Shown: piece by piece, positions 52,392 to 61,462 of the stretch
How positions within the stretch are numbered: position 1 is the stretch's first letter
Layout: the number at the start of each line of letters is the position of its first letter
DNA from: CAILZL01 sp963748005
GTDB lineage: Bacteria; Pseudomonadota; Gammaproteobacteria; Steroidobacterales; Steroidobacteraceae
Length of the DNA stretch: 64,000 bases
Reading direction: 5' to 3'
Assembly (NCBI GenBank): GCA_963748005.1
Contig: CAVVHH010000002.1
Coordinates: forward strand, 2,232,001 to 2,296,000
The notes under the pieces: generated by a model
Database searches by the model: none
Seen by the model: only the letters and a program-made list of their open reading frames with translations
Told to the model about the DNA's origin: nothing
Program-made: the position numbers and the translations under genes

Positions 52392-53029
52392 ATAAGTCCG
52401 AGCAGATCCGCTATCCCGACCAGTTCTGGAAGTGTGGTGGCATGCATCTTGGCCATGACCTGCGCGCGTAGCGCCTTGACCGTGCGTTCACAAACACCAA
52501 TGTCCGGCGCAAGCTGCTTGTTGAGCCTGCCCTCGGCAATGCCCTGAAACACCTGGCGTTCGCGTTCGCTGAGGGACTGGTAGCGATGCTGGATCGCAGC
52601 CAGTTTCGCACGCTTGTTCCGCTGCTCGATGTCTACTGAAATTGCCTTGGCAACTGATTCCAGCAACTGGTCCTTGCTGACCGGCTTGGTAAGAAAGTCC
52701 ACGGCGCCAGACTTCATTGCCTGCACGCCGGTCGGTATGTCACCGTGTCCGGTCAGGAAAATGACCGGTAGAGCTTGCTCCTGTGTTCCGAGCTCGGCAA
52801 ACAGTTCCATGCCGCCTCTGCCCGGCATGGTGAGATCGAGCAGTATGCATCCGGGCGAATCGCTGGTGTTGGCCCGCATATCGTAGTCATCTGCGGAGTC
52901 ATAAGCGATGGCATGCAGTCCCGACGCATTCAGAAGCCGGGTGATACCGGTCCTGAACCCTTCGTCGTCATCGACCACGTGTACGTTGTGCGTTTCGAAG
53001 GTGGGGCAGGACTGTTCCAGCGAGCTCAT
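52388..53029 (-). CDS. FixJ/NarL-family two-component response regulator
   Basis: The 213-residue regulator has a receiver domain (VHVVDDDEGF, phosphorylated Asp in CILLDLTMPG, FLTGHGD, FLTKPVSKDQLL with conserved Lys) and a LuxR-type helix-turn-helix (LSERERQVFQGIAEGRLNKQLA, VCERTVKALRAQVMAKM). It is FixJ-like and should act with the kinase gene immediately upstream. ATG 53029 has GGAGAA five bases before it; ATG 53104, with GAGG just upstream and overlapping the kinase stop, would add 25 residues and is a real alternative. The TAG stop lies in the edge of the 271-bp foldback element. Confidence 0.9.
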   Translation of the reverse strand: MSSLEQSCPTFETHNVHVVDDDEGFRTGITRLLNASGLHAIAYDSADDYDMRANTSDSPGCILLDLTMPGRGGMELFAELGTQEQALPVIFLTGHGDIPTGVQAMKSGAVDFLTKPVSKDQLLESVAKAISVDIEQRNKRAKLAAIQHRYQSLSERERQVFQGIAEGRLNKQLAPDIGVCERTVKALRAQVMAKMHATTLPELVGIADLLGLI

Positions 53030-53100
53030 GAGTTCTCCGTGAATCGGTGCCTGAATGCATTCAGCATGCGCAGCATGTAACGTCGTACTCTGCTGATTCA

Positions 53101-54111
53101 TCATCCACCTCGAGTCGGTATTGCGAAGCCGACGATGCCGCCGCCGTTGGCGCCGTTCTCGGCCCAGATGGAGCCGCCGTGCGCCTGTACGATCGTTCGT
53201 GCGATCGACAGTCCCAGCCCCATGCCATGAGGCTTGGTGGTTACAAAAGGATCAAACAGTTTTGCCAGCACACCGGGTGAAAAACCGGGTCCGCTGTCGG
53301 TGACCAGCACCCGTACGGTCCTGGCATCGACGCGGTTGGTGCTGACTGCGACCTCGCGCTCACCATTGTCGCTCTTGTCGATTGCATCCATTGCATTGAT
53401 GATCAGATTAAGCAGGACCTGCTTGAGGTGAATCTGATCGGCACTGACGGACGGCAACTGCGGGTCGAGAGCGATGCTGATCCTGATCTTCCGGCGCATG
53501 GCGTCATGCGCCACAAACCTTTGCACTTCCGATGCGACATCATTGATGTTGACCGCCTCCAGCAACAGCTCGCGCTTCTGCAGCAGCGCACGCAGATGCG
53601 AGACAATCTCGTGGGCGCGCAGATCATCGCGGCGGATGTCCTGCAGGATCCTGTGAACTTCCTCCAGATTGATCGGGGTACGCTGCAGCAGCATTGCTGC
53701 GGCTTCCGCATTGCTCAAGATGGCACCCAGGGGCTGGCTTACTTCGTGTGCAATCGAGGCGGTGAGTTCGCCGACCAGCGTGAGGCGCGCAGCATGGGCG
53801 ATCTCCGCGCGTTGTTGCCGTATCTCCGCAGCGGCACTTCGCTGGCGCTGATGCTGCACAAGCAATACCCATATCATCGCGCCCTGCAGCACGATAATGA
53901 CGCCCAGTGCGAGCGGCAGCCACGGGATCGGGGCGGCTGCAGCGGCCTCGGTTTCCAGCGCAAATACATCAGTAGCCGCAAACAACGTTGCCTCCACAGC
54001 TGCGGCGAAGGATAGGCGGTGAATCGAGCTTCCCGGCAGTCGCGGCGATCTCGTTACAGTCATTTTCATCGCTGCCTTGTCTCGGCCACCTGCCATGGAT
54101 GATCCAAACAC
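53101..54111 (-). CDS. Membrane sensor histidine kinase (FixL-like transmitter)
   Basis: The product is up to 336 residues; ATGs at 54096, 54069 and 54063 are alternatives. One clear membrane helix lies at residues 62-86 (WLPLALGVIIVLQGAMIWVLL), then the dimerisation helix with H-box TASIAHEVSQPLGAILSNAEAA, and the ATPase domain with N-box LLNLIINAMDAI, G1 DSGPGF, F-box LFDPFVTTKP and G2 GMGLGLSIA. There is no PAS or other sensor domain, so the signal is probably sensed in or near the membrane, or via another protein. It overlaps or nearly overlaps the response-regulator gene in one operon. Confidence 0.9.
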   Translation of the reverse strand: MFGSSMAGGRDKAAMKMTVTRSPRLPGSSIHRLSFAAAVEATLFAATDVFALETEAAAAAPIPWLPLALGVIIVLQGAMIWVLLVQHQRQRSAAAEIRQQRAEIAHAARLTLVGELTASIAHEVSQPLGAILSNAEAAAMLLQRTPINLEEVHRILQDIRRDDLRAHEIVSHLRALLQKRELLLEAVNINDVASEVQRFVAHDAMRRKIRISIALDPQLPSVSADQIHLKQVLLNLIINAMDAIDKSDNGEREVAVSTNRVDARTVRVLVTDSGPGFSPGVLAKLFDPFVTTKPHGMGLGLSIARTIVQAHGGSIWAENGANGGGIVGFAIPTRGG

Positions 54112-54687
54112 TGCGACAACACTCCATAGCCAACAAATACTAGATCAGCATCCCCTGACCAAAGCACACCGAACATAGGTATGTATACCGATGAAATTCT
54201 CGAATCCCGTCATGTGGGCGGGACGAATTTTGAGGGTCGCTGCAGGCATTTCAGTGCATGCGTATCCTGGCAGCTGTCGATGGCAACAATGTGATAGTCC
54301 CGATGTTGCCGTCACGCAGAAAGGGTGGAAGCATCCTGACCGTTAAACTGCATGGGTGGAGGCTTGACCCAGGGTGGTGCGGCGGAGAGTGCAGCCGCTC
54401 CACGCCGATACAAATGGCAGATGGGATGGCGCGCACCGCTTGTGGCTGTAGATATAGATGCCACACGCGCAAATTGCCACAGGGTAGATTATTCGACGGG
54501 ATTCGGGCGGCGTTCTGTACGTAGAACGGGCAACGCGAGCGTCGCCCCTAGTACTGATTGAGCGCGGCGGCTGGCCGGATCATGCTCACCCACAAGATGT
54601 CGGAAGCAAAAATATGCTCCGCCCGCCCGGCCGGAGTCGAGATAATTTTTGCAAAGAATGCCGTACCAGGGCTGGGCAGGAACATAC
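54112..54687. other. Divergent intergenic region, no supported gene
   Basis: This 576-base region separates the kinase gene (minus) from the lone receiver gene (plus) and should contain both promoters. Short open frames on both strands lack family similarity or ribosome binding sites. No operator could be identified with confidence. Confidence 0.5.
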
Positions 54688-55116
54688 ATGCAACACCAGG
54701 GTGATGAGGCCACGATTGCCGTAATAGAAGACGACGCAGGCTTGAATCAGGCCATGGCGCGTTTGCTGCAGGCAGCGGGGTTTACGCCGGTGGCATTTAC
54801 CTGTGCGGAGCAGTTTCTCGCTGCCGATATAGCGTCGCGGGTCGATTGTCTGGTGATCGATCTGCATCTACCCGGAATTTCCGGGCTGGAGCTGTATCAA
54901 CGGCTCGTGCAGGCAGGCATTTCGTGCCCGGCGATATTCATCACCGCGCATGACGACAGGAACCTCCGCTTGCAGGCCTGCGCAGTCGGCAAGTATCTGG
55001 TCAAACCGTTCGTCGGCCAGGCGCTGCTGCATCTCATCGAGACCGTCCTGGCCGATACGGCAAAGGCGCGGGCCGCAATGCCTGTCCAGATCACTCACGA
55101 AGGAGAACCTCAATGA
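54688..55116 (+). CDS. Stand-alone receiver-domain protein
   Basis: The 142-residue protein is a single CheY-like receiver: TIAVIEDDAGLNQAMARLL (acidic pocket), the phosphorylatable Asp in CLVIDLHLPGISGLEL, FITAHDD (Thr switch) and KYLVKPFVGQAL (conserved Lys). There is no DNA-binding output domain. Upstream in-frame ATGs at 54649 and 54658 could extend it; ATG 54688 lies 7-10 bases after GCAGGAA and gives the family length. It overlaps the next gene by four bases (ATGA), so its output is likely tied to that secreted protein or to the kinase across the gap. Confidence 0.85.
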   Translation: MQHQGDEATIAVIEDDAGLNQAMARLLQAAGFTPVAFTCAEQFLAADIASRVDCLVIDLHLPGISGLELYQRLVQAGISCPAIFITAHDDRNLRLQACAVGKYLVKPFVGQALLHLIETVLADTAKARAAMPVQITHEGEPQ

Positions 55117-55697
55117 AAACCAGAGCCAGTCTTTTTATCAACATTGCAGCGGTCGCAGGACTTGCAGCAGGCGTAAATACAGCCCGGGCCGCGGATCCGG
55201 TCAGTGTGGATAAATTGCAGACCATTTCGGCAACGGTGGAAGCAATCGATCTCAAGACTCGTATGGTCACGCTGCGCGGTCCGGAAGGACGAACCGAAAC
55301 GATCGAGGTACCTCCGGAAGCGCGCAACCTGGCGCAGGTCAAGGTGGGCGACAAGCTGGTTGTGAAGTACTACCAATCCGTCGGCGCCTCACTCAAACCA
55401 AAAGCCTACGCCGCTACTACGTCGGGCAACGCGGATGCGGCCGTGGCGGGTGCACGCGCAGCGCCGGGCGCCAAGCCCGCAGGCGCGGTGGGCGGCACGG
55501 TGTCGGCGACCGTCACCATTGATTCGGTGGATCAGAAGACCAACACCGTCACGTTCAAGGGACCGGAAGGCATGCTTCGCAATGTGCAGGTGCAGGATCC
55601 GGCGGCGCAGAAGTTTGTCGCTACCTTGAAAAAAGGCGACCTGGTTGAACTGACGTATACCGAAGCACTGGCGGTCAGCGTGGAAGCCGCGAAGTAA
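55113..55697 (+). CDS. Secreted protein with two related beta-rich repeats
   Basis: The 194-residue protein has a Sec signal (MKTRASLFINIAAVAGLAAG, ending ARAA). Two repeats follow: residues about 37-95 (ISATVEAIDLKTRMVTLRGPEGR, then VKVGDKLVVKYYQS) and about 128-188 (VSATVTIDSVDQKTNTVTFKGPEGM, then LKKGDLVELTYTE), joined by an Ala/Gly-rich linker. The fold looks like a small beta-barrel; no enzyme motif is seen. It overlaps the receiver gene by four bases and is followed by a strong terminator. Confidence 0.8.
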   Translation: MKTRASLFINIAAVAGLAAGVNTARAADPVSVDKLQTISATVEAIDLKTRMVTLRGPEGRTETIEVPPEARNLAQVKVGDKLVVKYYQSVGASLKPKAYAATTSGNADAAVAGARAAPGAKPAGAVGGTVSATVTIDSVDQKTNTVTFKGPEGMLRNVQVQDPAAQKFVATLKKGDLVELTYTEALAVSVEAAK

Positions 55698-55745
55698 CAA
55701 CAACGCCATCGATGTCATGCGACACCAGCAGCACTGCTGCAAACA

Positions 55746-55776
55746 AAACCGCCCGGTGATCTGCACCGGGCGGTTT
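55746..55776 (+). terminator. Rho-independent terminator
   Basis: AAACCGCCCGGTG and CACCGGGCGGTTT form a perfect 13-bp stem around a 5-nt loop, ending in a T run. It lies 49 bases after the two-repeat protein gene and before the convergent barrel gene, so it can serve both strands. Confidence 0.9.
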
Positions 55777-55799
55777 GTGGCTGGCGGTGATTGCAACGG

Positions 55800-56486
55800 T
55801 CAATAGCGGTAGGCAAAGCCAATCCGGGCCTGATCTAGATAGGGTGAGCCAGAGGTATTGTCACCGAAATCCAGCCAGTTTCGATCCAGTCCCAGACGCA
55901 GCGAGATACTGTCGCTCACATCCCAGCGCACGCCGGCCCCTACCCGGTAAGTGAACCCATCCACCGACTTGGTCGGTTGTACGCTTGAACAGATGTAGCC
56001 ATACCACGGATCCCACCAGCAACCGGTTTGTGGGCGACCGGACGGAATATTGGTATCCACCCAGCTATAACCGATGCCCCCCGTTACGTACGGTGTAAAC
56101 GGGCGATCGAGGAAGTTGAAGTGCAGCTCTGCGCGTGGCGTAAAAGACTCGTAATCGCCACCGGTGGCTCTGATTACTGAGCCATTCTGCCTGACGATGT
56201 TGGCATCGTAGCCGACCGTCGCCCAGTCAAATGCGAATTGCAGCTCCAGGCGCGGGTTGAACCGGTAACCGAACGTCAATGCGAGTCCCCAGTCGCTGGA
56301 GAGATCGGCGCTGCTGCCGCCATCGAATTCAAGGGTGGTGGCATCCTGATAGATGGCATCAAAACCTACTTCCCATCCTGGCTGGCGGCTGGTGGCTCCC
56401 TGTGCATGCGCCAGGCTGGATACCATGAAACCTGCTGCTGCCAGAAGCGCGCTTACTAATGAGATCGATGATTTCTTAATATTCAC
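55800..56486 (-). CDS. Outer-membrane beta-barrel protein
   Basis: The 228-residue protein has a Sec signal (KSSISLVSALLAAAGFMVSSLAHAQ) and an 8-stranded-type barrel pattern: WEVGFDAIYQD, WGLALTFGYRFNPRLELQFAFDW, FTPRAELHFNF, FTPYVTGGIGYSWVDTN and a terminal IGFAYRY ending in an aromatic residue. An extracellular loop has TGCWWDPWYGYICSS, with two cysteines that could form a disulphide. It resembles OmpW/OmpA-like small barrels without a clear family. Start GTG 56486 has GAGGG upstream; ATG 56519 would add 11 residues. Confidence 0.75.
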   Translation of the reverse strand: MNIKKSSISLVSALLAAAGFMVSSLAHAQGATSRQPGWEVGFDAIYQDATTLEFDGGSSADLSSDWGLALTFGYRFNPRLELQFAFDWATVGYDANIVRQNGSVIRATGGDYESFTPRAELHFNFLDRPFTPYVTGGIGYSWVDTNIPSGRPQTGCWWDPWYGYICSSVQPTKSVDGFTYRVGAGVRWDVSDSISLRLGLDRNWLDFGDNTSGSPYLDQARIGFAYRY

Positions 56487-56819
56487 GACATGCCCTCTTT
56501 TTAAATGAAAACCTGGCAATCCTCTGTTTGCGGATTACCTGCCCAATTCTTATTTGGCTACATTTTCCAGTATGACTGGCGCGTCTGGACATACGTGGAG
56601 GATGCAATCGGGTGAGGGTTACTTGCCCGGTTCTTTTGCACTGATAGCCGTTGAATGCACCCAACAGGCCACAACGACGCGCAGGAGTGTGGCGCCTGAC
56701 TTGATTGAGCCGGAGTGCTTCGCCAATCTATCCAGGACATATGTTCTGTGGGATTCCCGGATGCACACCTGCCGGACATGAAGTAGCGTCATGGGACAAC
56801 AAATTTTCAAGCGAGCAAT

Positions 56820-58478
56820 ATGGAGACTGTTCAGTCGGCTGTGGAGTTCCTGCGCGGCCAGCCCGTGATCACCCTGTTTCTCGCGCTTGGCGCAGGCAAC
56901 CTGTTGGGCCGCATCAAGATCGCTGGGTTTTCCTTCGGCGCGGTCGCCGGCACGCTGCTGGTGTCGCTGGTGCTCGGCAATTACGGTTTTCGCATTACTG
57001 ACGCTGCCAAGTCCGTGGGATTCGCAATGTTCATTTTTGCCGTGGGGTATCAGGCCGGCCCACGGTTTATCGAAGTGCTCAAGACACAGGGATTGCAGTA
57101 TTTTGCGCTTGCGCTGTTCGTGGCAGGCGTTGGCATTTCCATAGCGGTGGTCGCAGGCCAGTGGCTGGGGTTGCCTTTCGGTGGAACCGCCGGACTGCTG
57201 GCTGGCGCAATGACCACGACGCCAACACTGGCCGCAGCACAGGAAGCAGTGCGCTCCGGCATTGTTGCTGTGCCGGCAGGCATGACGGCAGAACAGGTCA
57301 GCACCACCATCGGCACCAGCTATGCCATCACCTACATTGTAGGAATGCTGGGTGTGATCACCGGCATCAAATTGTTGCCGCGCATCGCGGGCATCAATCT
57401 CGAGGCTGAGGCACGCACGCTGGATGACAGTGCACAGCGCGCCGGTTCGATGCAGCTGCAGACGCGTGGGTATCGAGTGACAAATGCGCAGTACTGCGAA
57501 TTGACAATAGGCGAACTCGCCAAAAGTCTGTGGGATGGTCTGTCGGTGGTGCGACTGCGGCGTGCCGGAGAGTGGGTCGAGCTGACTCCAGGGGGACATC
57601 TGCAACCCGGCGATGAGGTTTATGCTTTCGGCGACGCGAATTTTTTCCGGGGTGGCATCAAGGATCTCGGCGAAGAGATTCCGGTTCTCAGCGAGGTCGA
57701 GTTATCCGCTTCGTCCACTCATGTCGTCGTAGCACGCCGCGATGCAGTCGGCCGTACGCTGGCCGAGCTCGATCTGGCGCGACAACACGGTCTTGTGGTA
57801 GTGGAGGTCCGTCGTGATGGTCTGGTGCTGCCCATCGGCCGGCATCTGCAACTGGAACGTGGCGACATCCTCAGTGTGGTGGGACCAGCCAGCGGTCTGT
57901 CTGCACTGGACGGCATTCTCGGACCGGTCGAAGCCAACGCGGTGGAAACTGACATGATGATGTTTGCGTTCGGCATTGCGCTGGGCAGCGCGATTGGTCT
58001 GCTGTCAGTGACCATCGCCGGTGTACCTATCGGACTGGGTGCGGCCGGCGGTCTGCTGGTCGCCGGGATCGCCACCGGCTGGCTCAACAGCAGTCGCCCG
58101 ACAGTGGCCAGGTTCCCTGAGGCCGCGCGCTGGATTCTGATGGAGTTCGGGCTGCTCATCTTCATGTGCGGCGTGGGCCTGGATGCGGGTGGGCAGATTA
58201 TCGACACTTTCAAACAGGCTGGCCCTGCCTTGATTGTGACCTCGGTGTTTGTCGTGACCCTGCCGCTGGTCGCCGGGTATTTCTTCGGCCGCAAGGTGCT
58301 GCGACTGCATCCCGTGCTGTTAATGGGCGCATTGACCGGTGCGATGACCAGCGCTCCAGCGCTCAGTCTGGTCAGCAGCGAAGCCAGAAGCGCAACGCCC
58401 GCACTCGGTTATACCGGTACCTATGCATTCGCCAATGTGATCCTGACACTCGCTGGAACACTGGTCATGTTGTTCTGA
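56820..58478 (+). CDS. AspT/YidE-YbjL-type antiporter-family transporter
   Basis: The 552-residue inner-membrane protein has two homologous membrane halves (about residues 10-190 and 375-550) that flank a cytoplasmic region with two TrkA-C-like (RCK_C) domains (CELTIGELAKSLWDGLSVVRLRR; AVGRTLAELDLARQHGLVVVEVRRDG). The repeated motif GLLAGAMTTTPTLAAA in the first half and GALTGAMTSAPALSLV in the second marks the aspartate:alanine exchanger family. AspT swaps aspartate for alanine; YidE/YbjL relatives have unknown substrates. No decarboxylase gene is adjacent, so the substrate is unassigned. Confidence 0.88.
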   Translation: METVQSAVEFLRGQPVITLFLALGAGNLLGRIKIAGFSFGAVAGTLLVSLVLGNYGFRITDAAKSVGFAMFIFAVGYQAGPRFIEVLKTQGLQYFALALFVAGVGISIAVVAGQWLGLPFGGTAGLLAGAMTTTPTLAAAQEAVRSGIVAVPAGMTAEQVSTTIGTSYAITYIVGMLGVITGIKLLPRIAGINLEAEARTLDDSAQRAGSMQLQTRGYRVTNAQYCELTIGELAKSLWDGLSVVRLRRAGEWVELTPGGHLQPGDEVYAFGDANFFRGGIKDLGEEIPVLSEVELSASSTHVVVARRDAVGRTLAELDLARQHGLVVVEVRRDGLVLPIGRHLQLERGDILSVVGPASGLSALDGILGPVEANAVETDMMMFAFGIALGSAIGLLSVTIAGVPIGLGAAGGLLVAGIATGWLNSSRPTVARFPEAARWILMEFGLLIFMCGVGLDAGGQIIDTFKQAGPALIVTSVFVVTLPLVAGYFFGRKVLRLHPVLLMGALTGAMTSAPALSLVSSEARSATPALGYTGTYAFANVILTLAGTLVMLF

Positions 58479-58640
58479 TCGACGATAGCTGAGCTCATTG
58501 CGGATACGAATCAGCGTGCGGGAATCTCGTATAGCCGGCGCTTCGACCGGGATCCAGCATGCAGAATCTTTGAAGTCGATCGCTCACAAACCAAACATCG
58601 ATTGCCCGCGACTTGGCACAGCTCAAGAGGTACCGCCATC

Positions 58641-59210
58641 GTGTCTAAAAGTTCTCGCTCGCATTGGCTCGTTTTAGGTATGGGGATATGTGTGTTTGCC
58701 GCGGGACAGGCGCTGGCCGCGGACGTTTACCAGGGCACCGCAAAATTCAAGAACGCAGAGGGCAAGCAGGACACCGCGAAAGTTACTATTTCCCTGGAAG
58801 GTGCCACGCCGGAAACGGAGCGGGTGGCCATAAGGGACAAGGTGCAGAGCAGTCCGCAATCCGCAAAGAGCGTCCTCGCGGGTCAGAAGCAGCTCGGCTA
58901 CATCGAATACGGGGACCGACGTGTGCCAATCCGGTACGCCAATGTGTCTTCGAGCCTCGGCGGCGAGACGGTGAGTATCATCAGTGACGAGCCGCTGGGC
59001 TACATTGGCGGAGCCAAGAAAAACGCCAAGCCGAAGGAAGGCTTCGATCTGACCTACGTGATGTTCACCATGAGCGCTTCGGGCAAGGGCAAAGGTGAAA
59101 TGTCACCTGCCTGCAAGGTGAAGTGGATGAAGTCAGGTGCTCCAGCCCCCGACCGATACGGGGAACAGGTTGTCTGGTTTGAAGACGTCACGAAAGTTAC
59201 CCAGCCGTAA
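58641..59210 (+). CDS. Secreted protein of unknown function
   Basis: The 189-residue protein starts at GTG 58641, with AAGAGG upstream, and has a Sec signal (HWLVLGMGICVFAAGQALAA). The mature part has Lys-rich beta-type sequence (YQGTAKFKNAEGKQDTAKVTIS, LGYIEYGDRRVPIRYANVSSS) and ends with CKVKWMKSG containing a single Cys. No known domain was recognised. A longer frame beginning at TTG 58602 has no signal peptide at its start. It stands alone between the AspT-like gene and the phosphodiesterase gene. Confidence 0.7.
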   Translation: MSKSSRSHWLVLGMGICVFAAGQALAADVYQGTAKFKNAEGKQDTAKVTISLEGATPETERVAIRDKVQSSPQSAKSVLAGQKQLGYIEYGDRRVPIRYANVSSSLGGETVSIISDEPLGYIGGAKKNAKPKEGFDLTYVMFTMSASGKGKGEMSPACKVKWMKSGAPAPDRYGEQVVWFEDVTKVTQP

Positions 59211-59440
59211 GTCTCGTCACGACCGGGTCGGCATCGGCGAACTTGTGTTGTTCTCGAGTGTGTGCGGCGCCGGTGCAATGACGTGCGCACAACGATTCAA
59301 GCACGCAAACATCAAGAATTGTGTCTCCGGGTCGTGGTTTTGTGGCGAATATCCTCTGCCCACGATTTGAATCACCACTATCGGACACGTGACTGACCGT
59401 GTCCGGCACGGAGTCGCGCATCCTGGGGCGAGAGTTGGCA

Positions 59441-61312
59441 ATGCAGAACACAGTCAGTGCGCTATTCGCAGGCGCCGCAAACGATTTCCGCCGTGTCTGG
59501 CGCAGCCTGGCGATCACCGACATCGCGTACAAGATCGTTGCCTTCGCCGTGCTGATGCCGGTGACTACGGGGCTGCTGTACCTGTTGCGTGCCGGGACAT
59601 CCGACCGGGTGGTGGCGGACGTCGACATTGCGCTGTTTTTTCTGACGACACCTGCAGGTATTGCGACGCTGATTCTGGGCATCTCGCTGATGGTTGCTAT
59701 CACGGCCGTGGAAGCTTCCTGCCTGATGGCAGTAGGTTTTGGTCTTGACAAGGGCGTCACTCTCAATGCCAGAAGCGCCTTGAGATTTGGTGCGACGCAT
59801 GCGCTGAACGTGCTGCGACTGACTTTGCACATGATTCTGCGCGTGCTTGCCGGCCTGGCGCCATTCGCGCTGGCCGCGGGAATGGTGTATCTCGCCCTGC
59901 TGCGTGAACACGACATCAACTTCTATCTTGCGCAACATCCGCCGCAGTTCTGGATCGCCGTTGGCATCATCGGGCTCATCGCGGTCGGACTTGTCCTGCT
60001 GTTGGCGCGCACCATTGCGCGCTGGGCGCTGGCGATGCCACTCGTCCTGTTTGAAAACGTACACCCGCGACGCGCGCTGGGCGAGAGCGCCAGGCGCGTG
60101 ACCGGTTCACATGCGCTGATCCTCAAGACACTGGCTGTATGGGCGGTCATCGCTATCGTGATGGTGGTTGCAACCACCTGGCTGGTGCAGTTCATCGGCC
60201 GTGCGGTTGCGCCGCAATTGGCGGGTTCGCTGGTGCTCTTGCTGCTGTTTGTCGCCGCGTTGGCCTTTGCAGGCGCAGTGCTGGCGCTGGCCGTGGGCAT
60301 CGTCAACTTCTCGTTCTTTTCGTTACTGATCATGCGCCTGTACCTGAGCATTGGTGAAACGCAGGTGATGGAATCGGCTATTGCGCCCTACGCGTCCAGT
60401 GTGCCGCATCGACTTTCCGGTCGTGCAGCATCGGGAATTGTTGCCGTCCTGCTGCTGGCAGCCATCGGCATTGGCCTGTTCGCGTTCCTGGCCAATCGTG
60501 GTCAACAGCCGGCCTTGATCATCGCGCATCGAGGCTCGTCGGCAACCGCGCCGGAAAATACCCTCGCGGCATTTCGTCTGGCAGCCGAGCAGCACACTGA
60601 CTTTGTCGAGCTGGATGTGCAGGAGTCCGCCGATGGTCAGGTTCTGGTCGTGCATGACAGTGACTTGATGAAGATTGGCGGCAACCCCACGAAAATCTGG
60701 GAAGGTGACGCCGCAACGCTGCGCACCGTCGACATCGGCAGCCACCTGAGTCCACAGTTCTCCGCCGAACGCGTACCTACGCTGGCGGAGGCGCTGGCAG
60801 TGTGCAAGGGGCGCTGCCGTGTCATCGTCGAACTCAAGTCTTATGGCCACAACCAGCAACTCGAAGAACGCGTCGCGACGATCGTCGAGGAGGCCGGCAT
60901 GCAGAACGACTGCATATTCATGTCGCTCGATCTCGACATGGTACGCAGGATGAAGGCGCTGCGACCATCGTGGCGGGTCGGTTTGCTGGTCGCCAAGGCG
61001 ATCGGCGATCTGACCGAGCTGAAAGCAGATTTTCTGGCAGTGGAAGCGCGTATGGCCACGCGACGGTTTATCCGGCGCGCGCATCGTGCCGGACAGGATG
61101 TTTACATCTGGACTGTAGACGATCCGGCGTGGATGTTTGTCGGCCTGAGTCGCGGCGTGGATGGCCTGATTACCAACAAGCCCGACGTGGCACGCAAAGT
61201 GATCGAGATACGCGCAGGGATGAGCGATCCGCAGCGCTTCCTGGTAGCGGAGCTGATTCGATTCGGCGCCAGCACCGCATCGCTCGAAGCTGAGAATGCG
61301 TTGCGGCCATAG
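59441..61312 (+). CDS. Membrane glycerophosphodiester phosphodiesterase
   Basis: The 623-residue protein has an N-terminal membrane region of about seven helices (residues 25-350; GPDPase_memb-like) and a C-terminal GDPD TIM-barrel (about 365-590). The catalytic HRGSSATAPENTLAAF has the first His-Arg and Glu, FVELDVQESADGQVLVVHDSDL the metal-binding Glu/Asp and second His, and VIVELKSYG another metal Glu. It hydrolyses glycerophosphodiesters to glycerol-3-phosphate plus alcohol at the membrane; this architecture is shared with Gram-positive and some proteobacterial enzymes. GGGGCGAGAG lies before ATG 59441; GTG 59399 is an alternative start. Confidence 0.88.
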   Translation: MQNTVSALFAGAANDFRRVWRSLAITDIAYKIVAFAVLMPVTTGLLYLLRAGTSDRVVADVDIALFFLTTPAGIATLILGISLMVAITAVEASCLMAVGFGLDKGVTLNARSALRFGATHALNVLRLTLHMILRVLAGLAPFALAAGMVYLALLREHDINFYLAQHPPQFWIAVGIIGLIAVGLVLLLARTIARWALAMPLVLFENVHPRRALGESARRVTGSHALILKTLAVWAVIAIVMVVATTWLVQFIGRAVAPQLAGSLVLLLLFVAALAFAGAVLALAVGIVNFSFFSLLIMRLYLSIGETQVMESAIAPYASSVPHRLSGRAASGIVAVLLLAAIGIGLFAFLANRGQQPALIIAHRGSSATAPENTLAAFRLAAEQHTDFVELDVQESADGQVLVVHDSDLMKIGGNPTKIWEGDAATLRTVDIGSHLSPQFSAERVPTLAEALAVCKGRCRVIVELKSYGHNQQLEERVATIVEEAGMQNDCIFMSLDLDMVRRMKALRPSWRVGLLVAKAIGDLTELKADFLAVEARMATRRFIRRAHRAGQDVYIWTVDDPAWMFVGLSRGVDGLITNKPDVARKVIEIRAGMSDPQRFLVAELIRFGASTASLEAENALRP

Positions 61313-61462
61313 GCGGTTGCTATCATTACTGTGTCAGTCGCGGCGTGACTGATGGGCAGTGACGGCAACGACTGCAGCCAGGTCACGGCTTGAACAGAAC
61401 GGCTCCGTGTGGTGCACATGTTGCATACTGGCGCCGGCCGGCTTGCCTTGTCAGGAGAGAAG

